DNA of 64,000 bases from NCBI RefSeq assembly GCF_017312405.1, contig NZ_BLTG01000010.1:35284-99283 (forward strand), given 5' to 3'. The DNA is from Mycobacterium sp. PO1 (GTDB lineage: Bacteria > Actinomycetota > Actinomycetes > Mycobacteriales > Mycobacteriaceae). Made by a program: the position numbers and the translations under genes. Shown in pieces: positions 34,375-46,014 of the stretch (positions are counted from its first letter, which is position 1; every line of letters starts with the position of its first letter). Below the pieces are notes generated by a model, which saw nothing but the letters and a program-made list of their open reading frames with translations, made no database searches and was not told the origin of the DNA.

Positions 34375-37300
34375 GTGCTCTCGCTCTCGATGGCAGTGAT
34401 CGCCTCGCTCATATGGGCGCCGACCTTTGCAATGTACGGCTCGTCGATCGCCTGGATGTGTTCGCCCCCGATCGGCACGACCTCGAGGTCGGCGACGTAC
34501 TGGCCCCACCCGCCGTCGGGTGCGCGGGTCGCGTAGGCGGGCTCGAAGTAGATCGCGTCGTCGTGGTACCGGTCGGCCATGTAGAGCGTGACGTGCCCGT
34601 CGTAGGGCTTGATCTCGGCGGTGTCGATGGCCCGCTGATCCAGGTACGACGTGCGCTGATGCTCGATGATGCCGCCCGGGATCTGCACCCCGCTCTGGCT
34701 GACGACGTCGAGCACGAATTTGACCTGGCCCTCGTCGTCGAGCTTCTCGAGTTCCTCGTAGGGGATCTCGGGCACCTCGACGTTGAAGGTCCGCTCGGCG
34801 AACCGCGCGTAGCGGTCCCAGCGTTTGCGGGTCTCCTCCTGGGTCTGCGGGATCTCCTCACCGGGGCGCACCGCATCGATGAGGCCCACGAAGCGCACAT
34901 CGGCGCCGGCCTGCTTCAGACCGATCGCGCAGGCGTAGGCCAGCACCCCGCCCAGCGACCACCCGGCCAGGATGAACGGGCGGCGTGCCTCTTCTCCCGT
35001 CGCTCCGCTCGCCCAGCCGTTCAGTTCCAGCAGCTTCGGCACGTACTCGGCGGCGCGCTCCTCGATGGAGCCCTCCACCCGCTCGATGCCGTACATCGGG
35101 GTGTCCGCCGGAAGGCGTTTGAGCAGCGGCTCGTAGACGACCGTGGACCCGCCGGCGGCGTGGAAGACGAACACCGGGATGCTCGAACTGCCTTCCCTGG
35201 GGGCGCGGATGGTCCGTACGAACCCGTCGATCTTGCCGCCCTCGAGGTACTCGCGGACGGTGGTGGACAGCTCCTCGATGGTCGTCGCCGCGCGCACGTC
35301 GTCGGCGCTGATGGTGCCCTCGTCGACCCGCTCGGTGAGCCGTTCGGCGATCTTCGTCGCGACGGCGTCGTCGACGGCGGGCAGCTCGTTGAAGATGCCG
35401 CCCGGCGACTTGCCGGTGACGATGGCCCACGTCGCGAACGTGACCCGTTCGGCCGCGTCGCGGGGTGGCACGTCGGCGCCCAGCGCCTCGACCACCGCTT
35501 CCTGGCTCAGCGCCTTCGACGCCGCCGCGATGGTGGACTGCGAGGGCCCCGACGCGCTGGGACCGCTCGGGTCGGTGGGGGGCGGCGGGATGGACAGGCC
35601 ACCGGCAGGACCCGACGGGTCGGTCGGCGGAGCGGGGACCGCGACATCAGACGCCGGAGCGGGGATGTCCGGAGCGCCCTGCGCCTCCACCGAGTCGGTG
35701 GCGATCTGCTCGGCCGCCGGCTGCTCGGTCTCCTCCGGGGCCGCAATCGGGTGTCCGGCCTCGGCCAGCTTGGCCTCCAGCTCGGCGACCGTGCTCGCGC
35801 CGCCCATCAACTCGGCCTGTTCGGCGGCGATCTGTTCGGCGGTCTTGCCCTTCTGCGACTCGGCGAGATCGCCCACCTCGTCACGGTGCTCGACGGCGTA
35901 GGCGATCAGTTTCTCCACCGCGTACAGGTTGGCGTCGCGCACCGCGGTCAGCTGGATCGGCGGCAGGTCGAAGTCGTACTCGACGCGGTTCTTGATGCGC
36001 ACTGCCATCAGCGAATCCAGGCCGAGCTCGATCAGCGGCACCTCCCAGGGCAGGTCCTCGGGCTCGTATCCCATGGCGGCGCCGACGATGTGGCCCAGCC
36101 GGTCGCCGATCGTCTCGCCCGAATCCGGGCTCCACTTCGCGAAGCCTGCGGCCAGACCGGCACCTGCGGCGAGCTGGTCCTGGAGGATGGCCGCGTCCTC
36201 TTCCTCGGGCTCGACTTCCGGCATCGTCGCCGCGGCGGTGACCTCGGTGACGGTTCCGGCGCCGACCGCGGTGGGCAGCGCGGTCTGCTGACCACCCCGG
36301 GTCACGATCGCGTCGTAGACGAGGGTGAACGATTCGTCGATGCGGGCGTGCACCTGCACGCCGGCCCCGCCCGGGTGCCGGGTCAGCGTCGTGACCAGGC
36401 GCGCCCCGTCACCGGGCACCGCCCGCTGCTCCGAGGCGGTGAGCTTGGCATCCGGAAGCACCGCTGCGGCAGCGGCTTTCACCAATGCCGACAGGTCGGT
36501 GGCGGCGTTGGCGCGCGGCAGGTACTCCCACACGTGGCGCCCGTCCGGGGTGGCGACGTGATTACCCGGCATGACCGTCGAGCTGTCACCGGTGAACTGC
36601 GCGTCGAGCCAGTGCGGCTTGCGCTTGAAGCGGGTGGGCGGGATGTCCGCGTAGTCGGTCGCCGGGTCCAGCGGGCGATCCGACGGCAGCGGGAACAGCG
36701 TGCGGAAATCCAGATCGTGGCCGTGGACGAACAGGTGCGCCATCGCGGTCGTCATCGAGTCGACCTCGTCCTGCTTGCGCGCCAGCGTCGGGATCAACTG
36801 TGCGTCGTGCAGTCCGGCCGTCGCGGTGGTGAGACCGACCTGCATCAACGCCACCGGGTTCGGCGCCAGCTCCAAGAACGTGGTGTGACCGTTGTCCACG
36901 GCGTTACGGATGCCGTGGGTGAAGTAGACGCTGTGGCGCAGGCCCTTCTTCCAGTAGTCCACGTCGTGGATGGGCTCCGACCCGGCACGGATCAGGCTGC
37001 CCTCGTGCACGGTGGAGTAGTACGGCGTCTGCAGCGGATGCGGTTCGATGCCCTGCAGTTCGGCGGCGAGCTCACCGAGCAGCGGGTCCATCTGCGAGGT
37101 GTGGCTGGCGCCCTTGGTCTGGAACTTCCGCGCGAACTTCCCCTCGGACTCCGCGCGGGCGATGATCGCGTCGATCTGATCGGGCGGCCCGCCGATGACG
37201 GTCTGCGTCGGTGCGGCATACACGCACACCTCGAGACCGTCGAAGTCGGAGAACACGGTCTCGATCTCCTCGGGCGAGTACTCGACCAGGGCCATCAGGC

Positions 37301-39896
37301 GGATGTACTCGCCGAACAGCATGGCCTCGCCCTCGCCCATCAGGTGCGAGCGCGAGCAGATGGCGCGCGTGGCATCCTCCAGCGACAGCCCACCGGAGAA
37401 GTAGGCCGCGGCGGCCTCGCCGAGCGACTGGCCCACCAGCGCACCGGGTTTCGCGCCGTGCGCCTTGAGTACCTCACCGAGGGCGATCTGGATCGCGAAG
37501 ATGACCAGCTGGACCTTCTCGATCGGGAGCTCGGTCGTCTCGTCGGTGTAGTCGATCGCGTCGTCGAGGATCAGTTCGAGGATCGAGTGTCCGCGCTCGT
37601 CCTGCACCAGGGAGTCGACCTTGTTGATCCATTCGGCGAAGGTGTCGTCGCGCAGGTAAAGACTCTTGGCCATCTTGCGGTGCTGGGCGCCGAAACCGGC
37701 CAGCACCCAGACCGGCCCGTTGGTGACCGGCCCGTCGGCGGCCAGCACCATCGGGTTGGTCTTGCCCTCGGCCAGCGAGCGCATGCCCTTGATCGCCTCG
37801 TCGTGATCGTGGGCCAGCACCACCGCGCGCGAGCGCCCGTGGTTGCGCCGCGACAGCGACCGTCCGATCGATTCCAGCGACGACGCCCGACCTTCCGGGC
37901 TGTCCAGCCAGTCGGCCAGCTCGGCCGCGGTGGCGCGCTTACGCGAGGTCAGGAAGCCCGAAACTGCCAGTGGCACAATTGGCTTCGTCGGGTTCTCGGC
38001 TTCCGCGGCGGCCAGCTCCTCGCGCGCGACCTCCAGCAGCCGCAGCGCCTCGTCGGTCAGCCCGGGCAGCTCCGGCTCGTCCTCGACGACGCGGCCGTAG
38101 AAGTCGTCATCACCCCGCGCGTCATCGTCATCATCATCTGATATGAACTCGCCGAACTCGTCCATCCGCACACCGCCGACGTAGACGGCCTTCGCGTCCT
38201 CGTTGGCCGGCGTGACGACCGCGACGTCGGGCTCGGGCATCGGCTCCACCAAGTCGGTGGGCAGCACCTCACGCAACACCAGGTGCGCGTTGGCGCCACC
38301 GAACCCGAATCCGGAGACCCCGCTGATCGCGTGCCCGCTGTAACGGGGCCAGTCGGTCACCGTGTCGGCGACCTTGAGGTGTTCGCGGTCGAAGTCGATG
38401 TAGGGGTTGGGGCCGCTGTAGTTGATCGACGGCGGAATCTTGTCGTGGTACAGCGCGAGCGCCATCTTGGCCAAGCTGGCGGCACCCGCAGCCGATTCCA
38501 GGTGTCCGACATTGGATTTCACGGCGCCCAGCAGCGCAGGCTTGTCCGCGGCGCGGCCACGGCCGATCACCCGGCCCAGCGCGTCGGCTTCGATGGGGTC
38601 ACCGAGAATGGTGCCGGTGCCGTGCGCCTCGACGTAGTCGACGGTGCGCGGATCGATCCCGGCGTCCTTGTAGGCCTTGCGCAGCACGGCTTCCTGCGCA
38701 TCCGGGTTGGGGGCCAGCAGGCCGTTGGACCGGCCGTCGTGGTTGACCGCGCCGCCGGCGATGACGGCGAGAATCTGGTCGCCGTCGCGGCGCGCGTCGG
38801 CCAGGCGCTTGAGCACCAGCATGCCGCCGCCCTCGGAACGGGCGTAGCCGTCGGCGTCGGCCGAGAACGACTTGATCCTTCCGTCGGGCGCCAGCACGCC
38901 GCCCACCTCGTCGAATCCGACCGTCACCAGCGGGGTGACCAGGGCGTTCACGCCACCGGCCAGCACCACGTCGGCGTCCCCGGCGCGCAGCGCCTTCACT
39001 CCTTCGTGCACGGCGACCAACGACGACGAGCAGGCGGTGTCGATGGCCATCGAGGGTCCGCGGAAGTCGTAGAAGTACGACACCCGGTTGGCGATGATCG
39101 AGCTCGCGGTGCCGGTGATGGCGTACGGATGGGCGGTCGACGGATCGGCGACGCCGAGGAAGCTGTAGTCGTTGGTGGAGCTGCCGACGTAGACCCCGAC
39201 GCTCTCCCCGCGCAGGCTGGAGGCGGGAATCCTGGCGTGCTCCAACGCCTCCCAGGTCAGCTCGAGCGCCATCCGCTGCTGCGGGTCGATGTTGTCGGCT
39301 TCCATCTTCGACAGCGCGAAGAACTCGGCATCGAAGCCCTTGATGTCGGACAGGTAGCCGCCGCGGGTGCGCGCCTTGGCCACCCGTTCGGCGACGCGTG
39401 GCTCGGACAGGAATTCCGACCAGCGCCCGTCGGGCAGGTCGGTGATGGCGTCGCGGCCTTCGAGCAGCGCCTGCCACATCTGGCTCGGCGTGTTCATGTC
39501 GCCGGGGAAGCGGGTGCCGACGCCGACGATGGCGATGTTCAGCCGGTCCTCGTCGCCGTCACGCGACCAGTCCTCGGCGTCGAGCGCGGCGGTGTCCTCT
39601 TCGGGCTCACCCTCGATGATCACCGTGGCCAGCGACTCGATGGTGGGGTGGCGGAAGGCGACCGTCGCGGTCAGCGTCACACCGGTGAGATCCTCGATGT
39701 CACTGGCCATCGCCACGGCGTCGCGCGACGACAAGCCGAGTTCCACCAGCGGCGCGGTTTCGTTCACCGAATCCGGGGACTGCCCGGTGGCATTGCCGAC
39801 CCAGTTGCGCAGCCAGGCACGCATCTCGGCGACCGTCATGTCCGGGCCGCCCACCGGGGCCGCCGGGTTCACCGAATCGTCTTGTGGATCAGTCAT
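34371..39896 (-). CDS. pks13: mycolic acid condensing polyketide synthase Pks13
   Basis: Multidomain synthase of 1841 residues, equivalent to Rv3800c, which condenses meromycolate with carboxyacyl-CoA and transfers the product to trehalose. Domain order: N-terminal ACP with phosphopantetheine Ser57 (GLSSRD); ketosynthase with Cys289 (DTACSSSL); acyltransferase with Ser824 (GQSLGE); C-terminal ACP with Ser1295 (GLDSLMAV); a long Pro/Ser/Gly-rich linker with repeats of PPPTDPSGP type (about residues 1400-1460); thioesterase with Ser1647 (GWSLGG). It is about 100 residues longer than the 1733-residue M. tuberculosis protein, partly in linkers, including an acidic run ([12 protein letters not shown]). 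ATG 39896 has GAGGTG upstream. Confidence 0.97.
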   Translation of the reverse strand: MTDPQDDSVNPAAPVGGPDMTVAEMRAWLRNWVGNATGQSPDSVNETAPLVELGLSSRDAVAMASDIEDLTGVTLTATVAFRHPTIESLATVIIEGEPEEDTAALDAEDWSRDGDEDRLNIAIVGVGTRFPGDMNTPSQMWQALLEGRDAITDLPDGRWSEFLSEPRVAERVAKARTRGGYLSDIKGFDAEFFALSKMEADNIDPQQRMALELTWEALEHARIPASSLRGESVGVYVGSSTNDYSFLGVADPSTAHPYAITGTASSIIANRVSYFYDFRGPSMAIDTACSSSLVAVHEGVKALRAGDADVVLAGGVNALVTPLVTVGFDEVGGVLAPDGRIKSFSADADGYARSEGGGMLVLKRLADARRDGDQILAVIAGGAVNHDGRSNGLLAPNPDAQEAVLRKAYKDAGIDPRTVDYVEAHGTGTILGDPIEADALGRVIGRGRAADKPALLGAVKSNVGHLESAAGAASLAKMALALYHDKIPPSINYSGPNPYIDFDREHLKVADTVTDWPRYSGHAISGVSGFGFGGANAHLVLREVLPTDLVEPMPEPDVAVVTPANEDAKAVYVGGVRMDEFGEFISDDDDDDARGDDDFYGRVVEDEPELPGLTDEALRLLEVAREELAAAEAENPTKPIVPLAVSGFLTSRKRATAAELADWLDSPEGRASSLESIGRSLSRRNHGRSRAVVLAHDHDEAIKGMRSLAEGKTNPMVLAADGPVTNGPVWVLAGFGAQHRKMAKSLYLRDDTFAEWINKVDSLVQDERGHSILELILDDAIDYTDETTELPIEKVQLVIFAIQIALGEVLKAHGAKPGALVGQSLGEAAAAYFSGGLSLEDATRAICSRSHLMGEGEAMLFGEYIRLMALVEYSPEEIETVFSDFDGLEVCVYAAPTQTVIGGPPDQIDAIIARAESEGKFARKFQTKGASHTSQMDPLLGELAAELQGIEPHPLQTPYYSTVHEGSLIRAGSEPIHDVDYWKKGLRHSVYFTHGIRNAVDNGHTTFLELAPNPVALMQVGLTTATAGLHDAQLIPTLARKQDEVDSMTTAMAHLFVHGHDLDFRTLFPLPSDRPLDPATDYADIPPTRFKRKPHWLDAQFTGDSSTVMPGNHVATPDGRHVWEYLPRANAATDLSALVKAAAAAVLPDAKLTASEQRAVPGDGARLVTTLTRHPGGAGVQVHARIDESFTLVYDAIVTRGGQQTALPTAVGAGTVTEVTAAATMPEVEPEEEDAAILQDQLAAGAGLAAGFAKWSPDSGETIGDRLGHIVGAAMGYEPEDLPWEVPLIELGLDSLMAVRIKNRVEYDFDLPPIQLTAVRDANLYAVEKLIAYAVEHRDEVGDLAESQKGKTAEQIAAEQAELMGGASTVAELEAKLAEAGHPIAAPEETEQPAAEQIATDSVEAQGAPDIPAPASDVAVPAPPTDPSGPAGGLSIPPPPTDPSGPSASGPSQSTIAAASKALSQEAVVEALGADVPPRDAAERVTFATWAIVTGKSPGGIFNELPAVDDAVATKIAERLTERVDEGTISADDVRAATTIEELSTTVREYLEGGKIDGFVRTIRAPREGSSSIPVFVFHAAGGSTVVYEPLLKRLPADTPMYGIERVEGSIEERAAEYVPKLLELNGWASGATGEEARRPFILAGWSLGGVLAYACAIGLKQAGADVRFVGLIDAVRPGEEIPQTQEETRKRWDRYARFAERTFNVEVPEIPYEELEKLDDEGQVKFVLDVVSQSGVQIPGGIIEHQRTSYLDQRAIDTAEIKPYDGHVTLYMADRYHDDAIYFEPAYATRAPDGGWGQYVADLEVVPIGGEHIQAIDEPYIAKVGAHMSEAITAIESEST

Positions 39897-39962
39897 CGTC
39901 ACCTCACGATCGATCCGGCCGCCCCCGCGGGCCGGCATTGGGGAGTCACTTCAGTGGAAACG

Positions 39963-41852
39963 TCAGTCGGTCTCGTCCGGGAAGGCATTGGCCACCTTGC
40001 CGCTGCGCAGGCTGCCGTCCAGGTACGCCGAGCGGCAGGCGCGCCGACCGATCTTGCCGCTGGAGGTCCTGGGGATCGCTCCGGCCGGGGTCAGCAGCAC
40101 GTCGCGCACCGTCACACCGTGGCGCACCGCGATCGCCGCGCGGATGTCGTCGGCGATCGGGGCCATCTCGAGCTTGTGCGCGCCCGGGGCGCGCTCACCG
40201 ACGATCACCAGTTGCTCGGAGGTGTCGTCGGGGTCGCGCTTCAGTCCGGCGTGCGCGTCCTCGAACACCTCGTCGGGCAGCTGGTTGGCCGGGACCGAGA
40301 ACGCCGCGACGAACCCGGTGCGCAGCGCCTTGGTGGACTCCTGGGCGGAGTACTCGAGGTCCTGGGGATAGTGGTTGCGGCCGTCGATGATCACCAGGTC
40401 CTTCGTCCGGCCGGTGATGTAGAGCTCGCCGTCGTGGTAGGCGCCCAGATCGCCGGTGCGCACCCAGGTGGCGTCGTCGGTGGCGCCCTCGGCGTGGGAC
40501 GGGTTGGTGCGCGACTTGAGCGTGTTCTGGAACGTGGCGACGGTCTCCTCGGGCTTGCCCCAGTAGCCGGTGCCCATGTTCTGGCCGCTGATCCAGACCT
40601 CGCCGATCTGGCCGTCGGGCAATTCGGTGGCGCTGTCGTTGTCGACGATGACCGCCCATTCCGCGACCCCGATCTGACCGGCACCGGCCTGCGCGACCGC
40701 CTTCGGTGAGTCCGCGGGCACCTCGACGAAGCGGTGCCGGTTGAGCTCGTCACGGTCCACGTGGATGATCCGGGGCTCGGCGTTCATCGGGGTGGTCGAC
40801 ACGAACAGCGTGGCCTCGGCCAGCCCGTAGGACGGCTTGATGGCCTGCGGCTTGAAGCCGAACGGGCCGAACGCGTCGTTGAACCGGTTCACGGTGGCCG
40901 CCGAGATGGGCTCGCTGCCGTTGAGGATGCACTTGATGTTGGACATGTCCAGCGGCGGCTCGCCGTCCTTGGGCACCCCCCGCACGGCTGCGTGGTCGAA
41001 CGCGAAGTTCGGCGCGACGGAGATGGTGCCGCCGGTGTCGCTCTCCTTGCGGGCCATCTCGCGGATCCACCGGCCCGGGCGACGCACGAACGCGGCGGGC
41101 GTCATGAACGTGATGTAGTGGCCCAGCATCGGCGACAGCAGCACCGTGATGAGCCCCATGTCGTGGAAGAACGGCAACCACGAGACGCCGCGGTCGCCCT
41201 CCTGGCCGTCGAGCGCCTCGATGACCTGGACCACGTTGGTGGCCAGGTTCAGGTGGGTGATCTGCACACCGGTCGGGATCCGGGTGGACCCCGAGGTGTA
41301 CTGCAGGTACGCGATCGTGTCGTGCTGGACGTCGACCGGCTCCCAGGTGGCGCCGACCTCGTTGGGCACGGCGTCGACGGCGATGACGCGCGGTCGCTGG
41401 TTGGCCGGCCGGGTGCGGAAGAACTTGCGCACCCCCTCGGCCGCGGCCGTCGTGGTCAGGATGGCTGAGGGCTCGCAGTCGTCGAGCACGGCGTGCAGAC
41501 GGCCGACGTGGCCGGGTTCGTTGGGATCGAACAGCGGTACCGCGATGCGCCCGGAATAGAGCACACCGAAGAAGGCCACGAGGTACTCGAGGTTCTGCGG
41601 GCACAGGATCGCGACCCGGTCTCCGGGTTCGGTGACCTGCTGCAGGCGGGCCCCGACGGCCTTGTTGCGGGCGCCGAAGTCGGCCCAGTTCAGATCGCGC
41701 TCGACGCCGTCGCGCTCGGTGGAGAAGTCGATGAACCGGTAGGCGAGCTTGTCGCCCCGAACCCGGGCCCATCGTTCGACGTGCTTGACCAAGCTGCCGT
41801 TGTCCGGGAACTTGATCAGTCCGTCTTTGATGAACGGGTTGTGGAAGGCCAT
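39963..41852 (-). CDS. fadD32: long-chain fatty acyl-AMP ligase FadD32
   Basis: Acyl-AMP ligase of 629 residues, equivalent to Rv3801c. It activates meromycolic acid as the acyl-adenylate and loads it on the N-terminal ACP of Pks13. Motifs are [17 protein letters not shown] (P-loop of adenylating enzymes), [41 protein letters not shown] and the C-terminal catalytic lysine region [14 protein letters not shown]. The GGAG 7 nt before ATG 41852 supports the start. Its gene lies 66 bp upstream of pks13 in the same direction; accD4-pks13-fadD32 form the usual condensation operon. Confidence 0.97.
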   Translation of the reverse strand: MAFHNPFIKDGLIKFPDNGSLVKHVERWARVRGDKLAYRFIDFSTERDGVERDLNWADFGARNKAVGARLQQVTEPGDRVAILCPQNLEYLVAFFGVLYSGRIAVPLFDPNEPGHVGRLHAVLDDCEPSAILTTTAAAEGVRKFFRTRPANQRPRVIAVDAVPNEVGATWEPVDVQHDTIAYLQYTSGSTRIPTGVQITHLNLATNVVQVIEALDGQEGDRGVSWLPFFHDMGLITVLLSPMLGHYITFMTPAAFVRRPGRWIREMARKESDTGGTISVAPNFAFDHAAVRGVPKDGEPPLDMSNIKCILNGSEPISAATVNRFNDAFGPFGFKPQAIKPSYGLAEATLFVSTTPMNAEPRIIHVDRDELNRHRFVEVPADSPKAVAQAGAGQIGVAEWAVIVDNDSATELPDGQIGEVWISGQNMGTGYWGKPEETVATFQNTLKSRTNPSHAEGATDDATWVRTGDLGAYHDGELYITGRTKDLVIIDGRNHYPQDLEYSAQESTKALRTGFVAAFSVPANQLPDEVFEDAHAGLKRDPDDTSEQLVIVGERAPGAHKLEMAPIADDIRAAIAVRHGVTVRDVLLTPAGAIPRTSSGKIGRRACRSAYLDGSLRSGKVANAFPDETD

Positions 41853-42048
41853 CTCAATACTCCAATCAGGCGGGAGCGCTGTCCCAAACCCCGAAGATCG
41901 TACCGGTCCGACAGCTCCCCGCCCGTGAACCGCCAGCCGTCGCTCTTAGATGTTTCTTAATCTCACGTAATGCTAGGCGACCTGCGGGGCTGCGCCAAAT
42001 CTGGACACCGCACCGTCACGAAACGTTGCCAAAAAGATGTGGCACACC
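41853..42048 (-). promoter_or_regulatory. upstream region of the fadD32-pks13-accD4 operon
   Basis: Gap of 196 bp between the cutinase-like gene and fadD32, locally richer in A/T than its surroundings. On the minus strand a TAGCAT lies near 41970 with a possible TTTGGC 18 nt before it, a candidate promoter; the start point would give a leader of about 110 nt with a Shine-Dalgarno sequence. An AACGTT palindrome lies near 42020. No gene or terminator was recognised. Confidence 0.35.
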
Positions 42049-43059
42049 TCACCCGTGCTTGGGCTGTGGGGCGTCGGCGATCAGGTTCTGCGCCCAGTTC
42101 AGCGTCCACTGAGTGGCCGGCATCCCGTCGATGTTCCAGAAGTCCGGGGTGGCGTACATCGCGTGCACCGGCTGACCCGCGCCCCCCGACAGCACCTCCA
42201 ACGTCTTCGGCAGCGCGGTGATGTTGAACGCCGACTCGGGTGCCGCGCAGATCAGGTCGCCGCGGGCGCAGATCTCGTTGGTCCGGTCGTTGAGCGCACC
42301 GAACCCGCCGGGGCGCGGTCCGGTCATCGTCAGCCCCAGCGCCGACAGGGTCGGCACCTCGTGCAGCGTGATCTCCGCACCCTGGCCGTCGGGGTTGGGA
42401 CCGACGTCCTGCCCCACCCCGTCCTGGCGGCGTCCGTCGGCGATCAGCGTCACACCGAGCACCAGATCCTGGTCCACCGGCCCGCGGCCGTTGCCGATGT
42501 CACTGGCGATGTCCCCGGCGATGACGGCGCCCTGGGAGAACCCGACCAGCACGTAACTGGTCAGCGGGCACCGGTTGTTCATGTCCGTCATCGCCCGGAC
42601 CGCCGCCTGGGTGCCCTCGGCGCGGCTGTCGTTGTACGACATCTGCGCATCCGCGGACAGCGGATTGTGGAACTGCGCGGTGTAGGGAACGGTGAACACC
42701 TCGAGGCGGTCCGCGCCGAACTGCGCGCGCAGCGGGTTGGTCACGTTGAGCAGCAGCGCGGCCGGGAACTGCACCGGGTTGAACGGGTCCAGTTGCACCG
42801 AGGATTCCCAGGTGCCCGGTATCGAGATCAGCTGTACATCCGGGCAGCTCGCGTCCTGGAATTCGGGCCGCGGCTTCGAGATCGTCGGAGGCACCGCGGT
42901 GGGCGGCTGGGCGCTCGGCGGCACCGCGGTCGGCGGGGCGTCGGGCCTGCGCAGCACCACGACCACGATCGCCACGATCAGCACGACCACCATGCTCACC
43001 GCGCCTGCCGCGAACAGCGCCAGAAGGCGGTGGCGTTTGCGCCGGTTGGACTTGGCCAT
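42049..43059 (-). CDS. cutinase-like lipase/thioesterase (Rv3802c-like)
   Basis: Secreted or membrane-anchored alpha/beta hydrolase of 336 residues, equivalent to Rv3802c, an essential envelope lipase with phospholipase A and thioesterase activity in M. tuberculosis. A basic N-terminus precedes one membrane segment ([20 protein letters not shown]), then a Pro/Thr linker rich in PPTAVPP repeats (about residues 45-62). The catalytic serine is in [18 protein letters not shown], and the acid/histidine lie in the C-terminal part near [16 protein letters not shown]. The neighbourhood between fadD32 and the Ag85 genes is the conserved one. Confidence 0.92.
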   Translation of the reverse strand: MAKSNRRKRHRLLALFAAGAVSMVVVLIVAIVVVVLRRPDAPPTAVPPSAQPPTAVPPTISKPRPEFQDASCPDVQLISIPGTWESSVQLDPFNPVQFPAALLLNVTNPLRAQFGADRLEVFTVPYTAQFHNPLSADAQMSYNDSRAEGTQAAVRAMTDMNNRCPLTSYVLVGFSQGAVIAGDIASDIGNGRGPVDQDLVLGVTLIADGRRQDGVGQDVGPNPDGQGAEITLHEVPTLSALGLTMTGPRPGGFGALNDRTNEICARGDLICAAPESAFNITALPKTLEVLSGGAGQPVHAMYATPDFWNIDGMPATQWTLNWAQNLIADAPQPKHG

Positions 43060-43110
43060 GACGTTCTTCGTTCTCCTCGCCTACGCGGGTGCTGGGATGT
43101 GGTCGACAGC

Positions 43111-43581
43111 TCAGCAGAGCTGGTCGGTCGCGATGCGGATGTAGTCGTCGGTCAACGTGTTGACCTCTCCCGCCGACGGCGTCATCGCAGTGGCCGACGA
43201 GCCGACCTCGTTGCGCACCAGAGGCAGTACGAAATCCCACACCTGCTGGTCGGTGTGCTTGGCGAAGCGGGCCTGGCACACGTAGGACCCGATCCGCAAC
43301 GCGGCGAGGTCACTGCTGGGCTGCACTCCCGCACCGTGCAGCGCGTCGAGGTAGTGGCGTTGAGCCGGGGTCACGACCAGCGTGTGGTCCTCGGCCCCGA
43401 GGTCGTCGGGACCGGGCACCGCCGCGGGGGATTCACTCTGCGCGGCCTCGGTCTGCGAGCCCAGCCCCATGACCATGTCATCGGTCATCGAGCAGCCGGA
43501 CAACCCCGCCGCCGACGACGCCACCAGCAGCGAGAAGCCGGCCAACCCGGCGATCCCTGATCTGCGTGACGCGTTCTGCAC
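43111..43581 (-). CDS. DUF732-type lipoprotein
   Basis: Predicted lipoprotein of 156 residues. The signal contains twin arginines (QNASRRSGIAGLAGF) and a lipobox LSGC with Cys30 as the lipidated residue; Sec or Tat export is open. The mature part has the DUF732 pattern (TPAQRHYLDALHGAGV, then a Cys pair VCQAR and the terminal QLC). DUF732 proteins are small exported mycobacterial proteins of unknown role. The GTG at 43581 follows a TACTTT box by 6 nt. A longer form from GTG 43635 would overlap the mpt51 stop by one base (TAGTG), an alternative start with a long N-region. M. tuberculosis has no gene here as I recall. Confidence 0.78.
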   Translation of the reverse strand: MQNASRRSGIAGLAGFSLLVASSAAGLSGCSMTDDMVMGLGSQTEAAQSESPAAVPGPDDLGAEDHTLVVTPAQRHYLDALHGAGVQPSSDLAALRIGSYVCQARFAKHTDQQVWDFVLPLVRNEVGSSATAMTPSAGEVNTLTDDYIRIATDQLC

Positions 43582-43587
43582 TCCTCC

Positions 43588-43593
43588 AAAGTA
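43588..43593 (-). promoter_or_regulatory. -10 box (TACTTT) for leaderless DUF732 lipoprotein
   Basis: TACTTT on the minus strand is followed by GGAGGA and the GTG at 43581. The GGAGGA touches the start codon too closely to act as a normal ribosome binding site, which favours a leaderless reading. Confidence 0.35.
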
Positions 43594-43634
43594 CCGGCTG
43601 GCCCACGCCCGACCGGTGCGCCGAGCCCGTGCCA

Positions 43635-44552
43635 CTACCGGATGGTCGCGACCAGCTCACCCGTCATGGCGGCCAACTGGCCGCTCCACGAACCCCAGTC
43701 GTGATTGCCCGACGTCGGGAAGTCGAAGTGGGCGTTGCTGCCGCCGATCGAGCGATAGTGCTGGTAGAAGGTCCGATTGCTGCCCTGGGCCTGATCGCAG
43801 TAGCCGATCATCGCGGCGGGGTCGGTGCACGTCACCGTGGCCGGGCTGTACACCCACAGCCGGGTGTTGTTGTTGGCCAGGAGTTGAGCGTGCACGTCTG
43901 GGTCGTGCCACTTCCACCGGCCCAGCTGTGGCAAACCCCACATGTTGCGGGTGTCCACCCCGCCGAAGCGGGCGAGCCCTGCGGTGATCGCGCCGTTCAT
44001 GGTGGTGGCCGACGGGGTCAGGAAGCCCGACAGCGTCCCGGCGAAGCGGTAGCGGTTGGGGTGGAACGTCGCCATGGTCAGCGCGCCGGTGCCGCCCTGG
44101 GCGGCGCCGACGATGCCGTGCCCGCCCGGAGCCAGCCCCTTGTTGGCGGCGAGCCAGTCGGGCAGCTCGTCGGCCAGGAAGGTCTCCCACTGCTTGCTGC
44201 CGTCCTGCTCCCAGTTGGTGTACATGCTCCACGCCCCGCCGGCCGGGGCGGCCACCGAGATACCCAGACCCGACAGCGTGTTCATGGCGTTGCCGGCTGT
44301 CACCCAGTTGCTCACGTCCGGGGCGGCGTTGAACGCGTCGAGCAGCACGACGGCGTGCGGGCCGCCGCCCTGGAACGCCACCGGGATGTCGCGGCCCATC
44401 GCGGCCGAAGGCACCATCAACATCTCGACGCCCTGCGCGGAGGCGGCCGGGGCGCCCGGCAGCGACGGCGTCGCCCCCGCGCCCCACAGCGTCACCGCCA
44501 GTGCGGCGGCCAGGGTCATTCGCACCAGGATCATCCGCATCAGCGCGCGCAT
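43635..44552 (-). CDS. fbpD: MPT51/antigen 85-like non-catalytic protein (FbpD)
   Basis: Exported protein of 305 residues, equivalent to Rv3803c (MPT51, FbpD). It shares the Ag85 alpha/beta fold but has GAAQGGTGALTM where Ag85 enzymes have the nucleophilic Ser, so mycolyltransferase activity is not expected; the family binds fibronectin and is thought to bind carbohydrate or partner proteins. The signal peptide runs through LAAALAVTLWGAGATPSLPG and ends near ASAQG. Conserved text includes MVPSAAMGRDIPVAF, SMYTNWEQDGSKQWETFL and HFDFPTSGNHDWGSW. ATG 44552 has a GAGG-type sequence upstream; ATG 44579 is an alternative. Confidence 0.93.
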   Translation of the reverse strand: MRALMRMILVRMTLAAALAVTLWGAGATPSLPGAPAASAQGVEMLMVPSAAMGRDIPVAFQGGGPHAVVLLDAFNAAPDVSNWVTAGNAMNTLSGLGISVAAPAGGAWSMYTNWEQDGSKQWETFLADELPDWLAANKGLAPGGHGIVGAAQGGTGALTMATFHPNRYRFAGTLSGFLTPSATTMNGAITAGLARFGGVDTRNMWGLPQLGRWKWHDPDVHAQLLANNNTRLWVYSPATVTCTDPAAMIGYCDQAQGSNRTFYQHYRSIGGSNAHFDFPTSGNHDWGSWSGQLAAMTGELVATIR

Positions 44553-44620
44553 CCGCCCCACCTCGTTCGTCGTCGACATCGCAAGGTAGTGAACCACATC
44601 ACCGGTGGCAGCCGAGGACG

Positions 44621-44664
44621 AAAAGACTGACGGCGGTGACCCCACCCGGGGATCACCGCCGTCA
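44621..44664 (-). terminator. rho-independent terminator after fbpA
   Basis: A perfect 12-bp inverted repeat, TGACGGCGGTGA (44628-44639) and TCACCGCCGTCA (44653-44664), with a 13-nt loop. Read on the minus strand it begins 19 bp after the fbpA stop and is followed by GTC and TTTT. This would limit read-through from fbpA into mpt51. Confidence 0.85.
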
Positions 44665-44683
44665 ATAATGCTGTCGCGTGGCG

Positions 44684-46014
<1,331 letters not shown>

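Noticed and set aside
31795..41468. Long plus-strand open frames opposite DUF4331, accD4, pks13 and fadD32 (913, 1242, 808 and 244 residues)
   Set aside because: They are antisense shadows of well-identified genes and show no motifs, signal or conserved starts.
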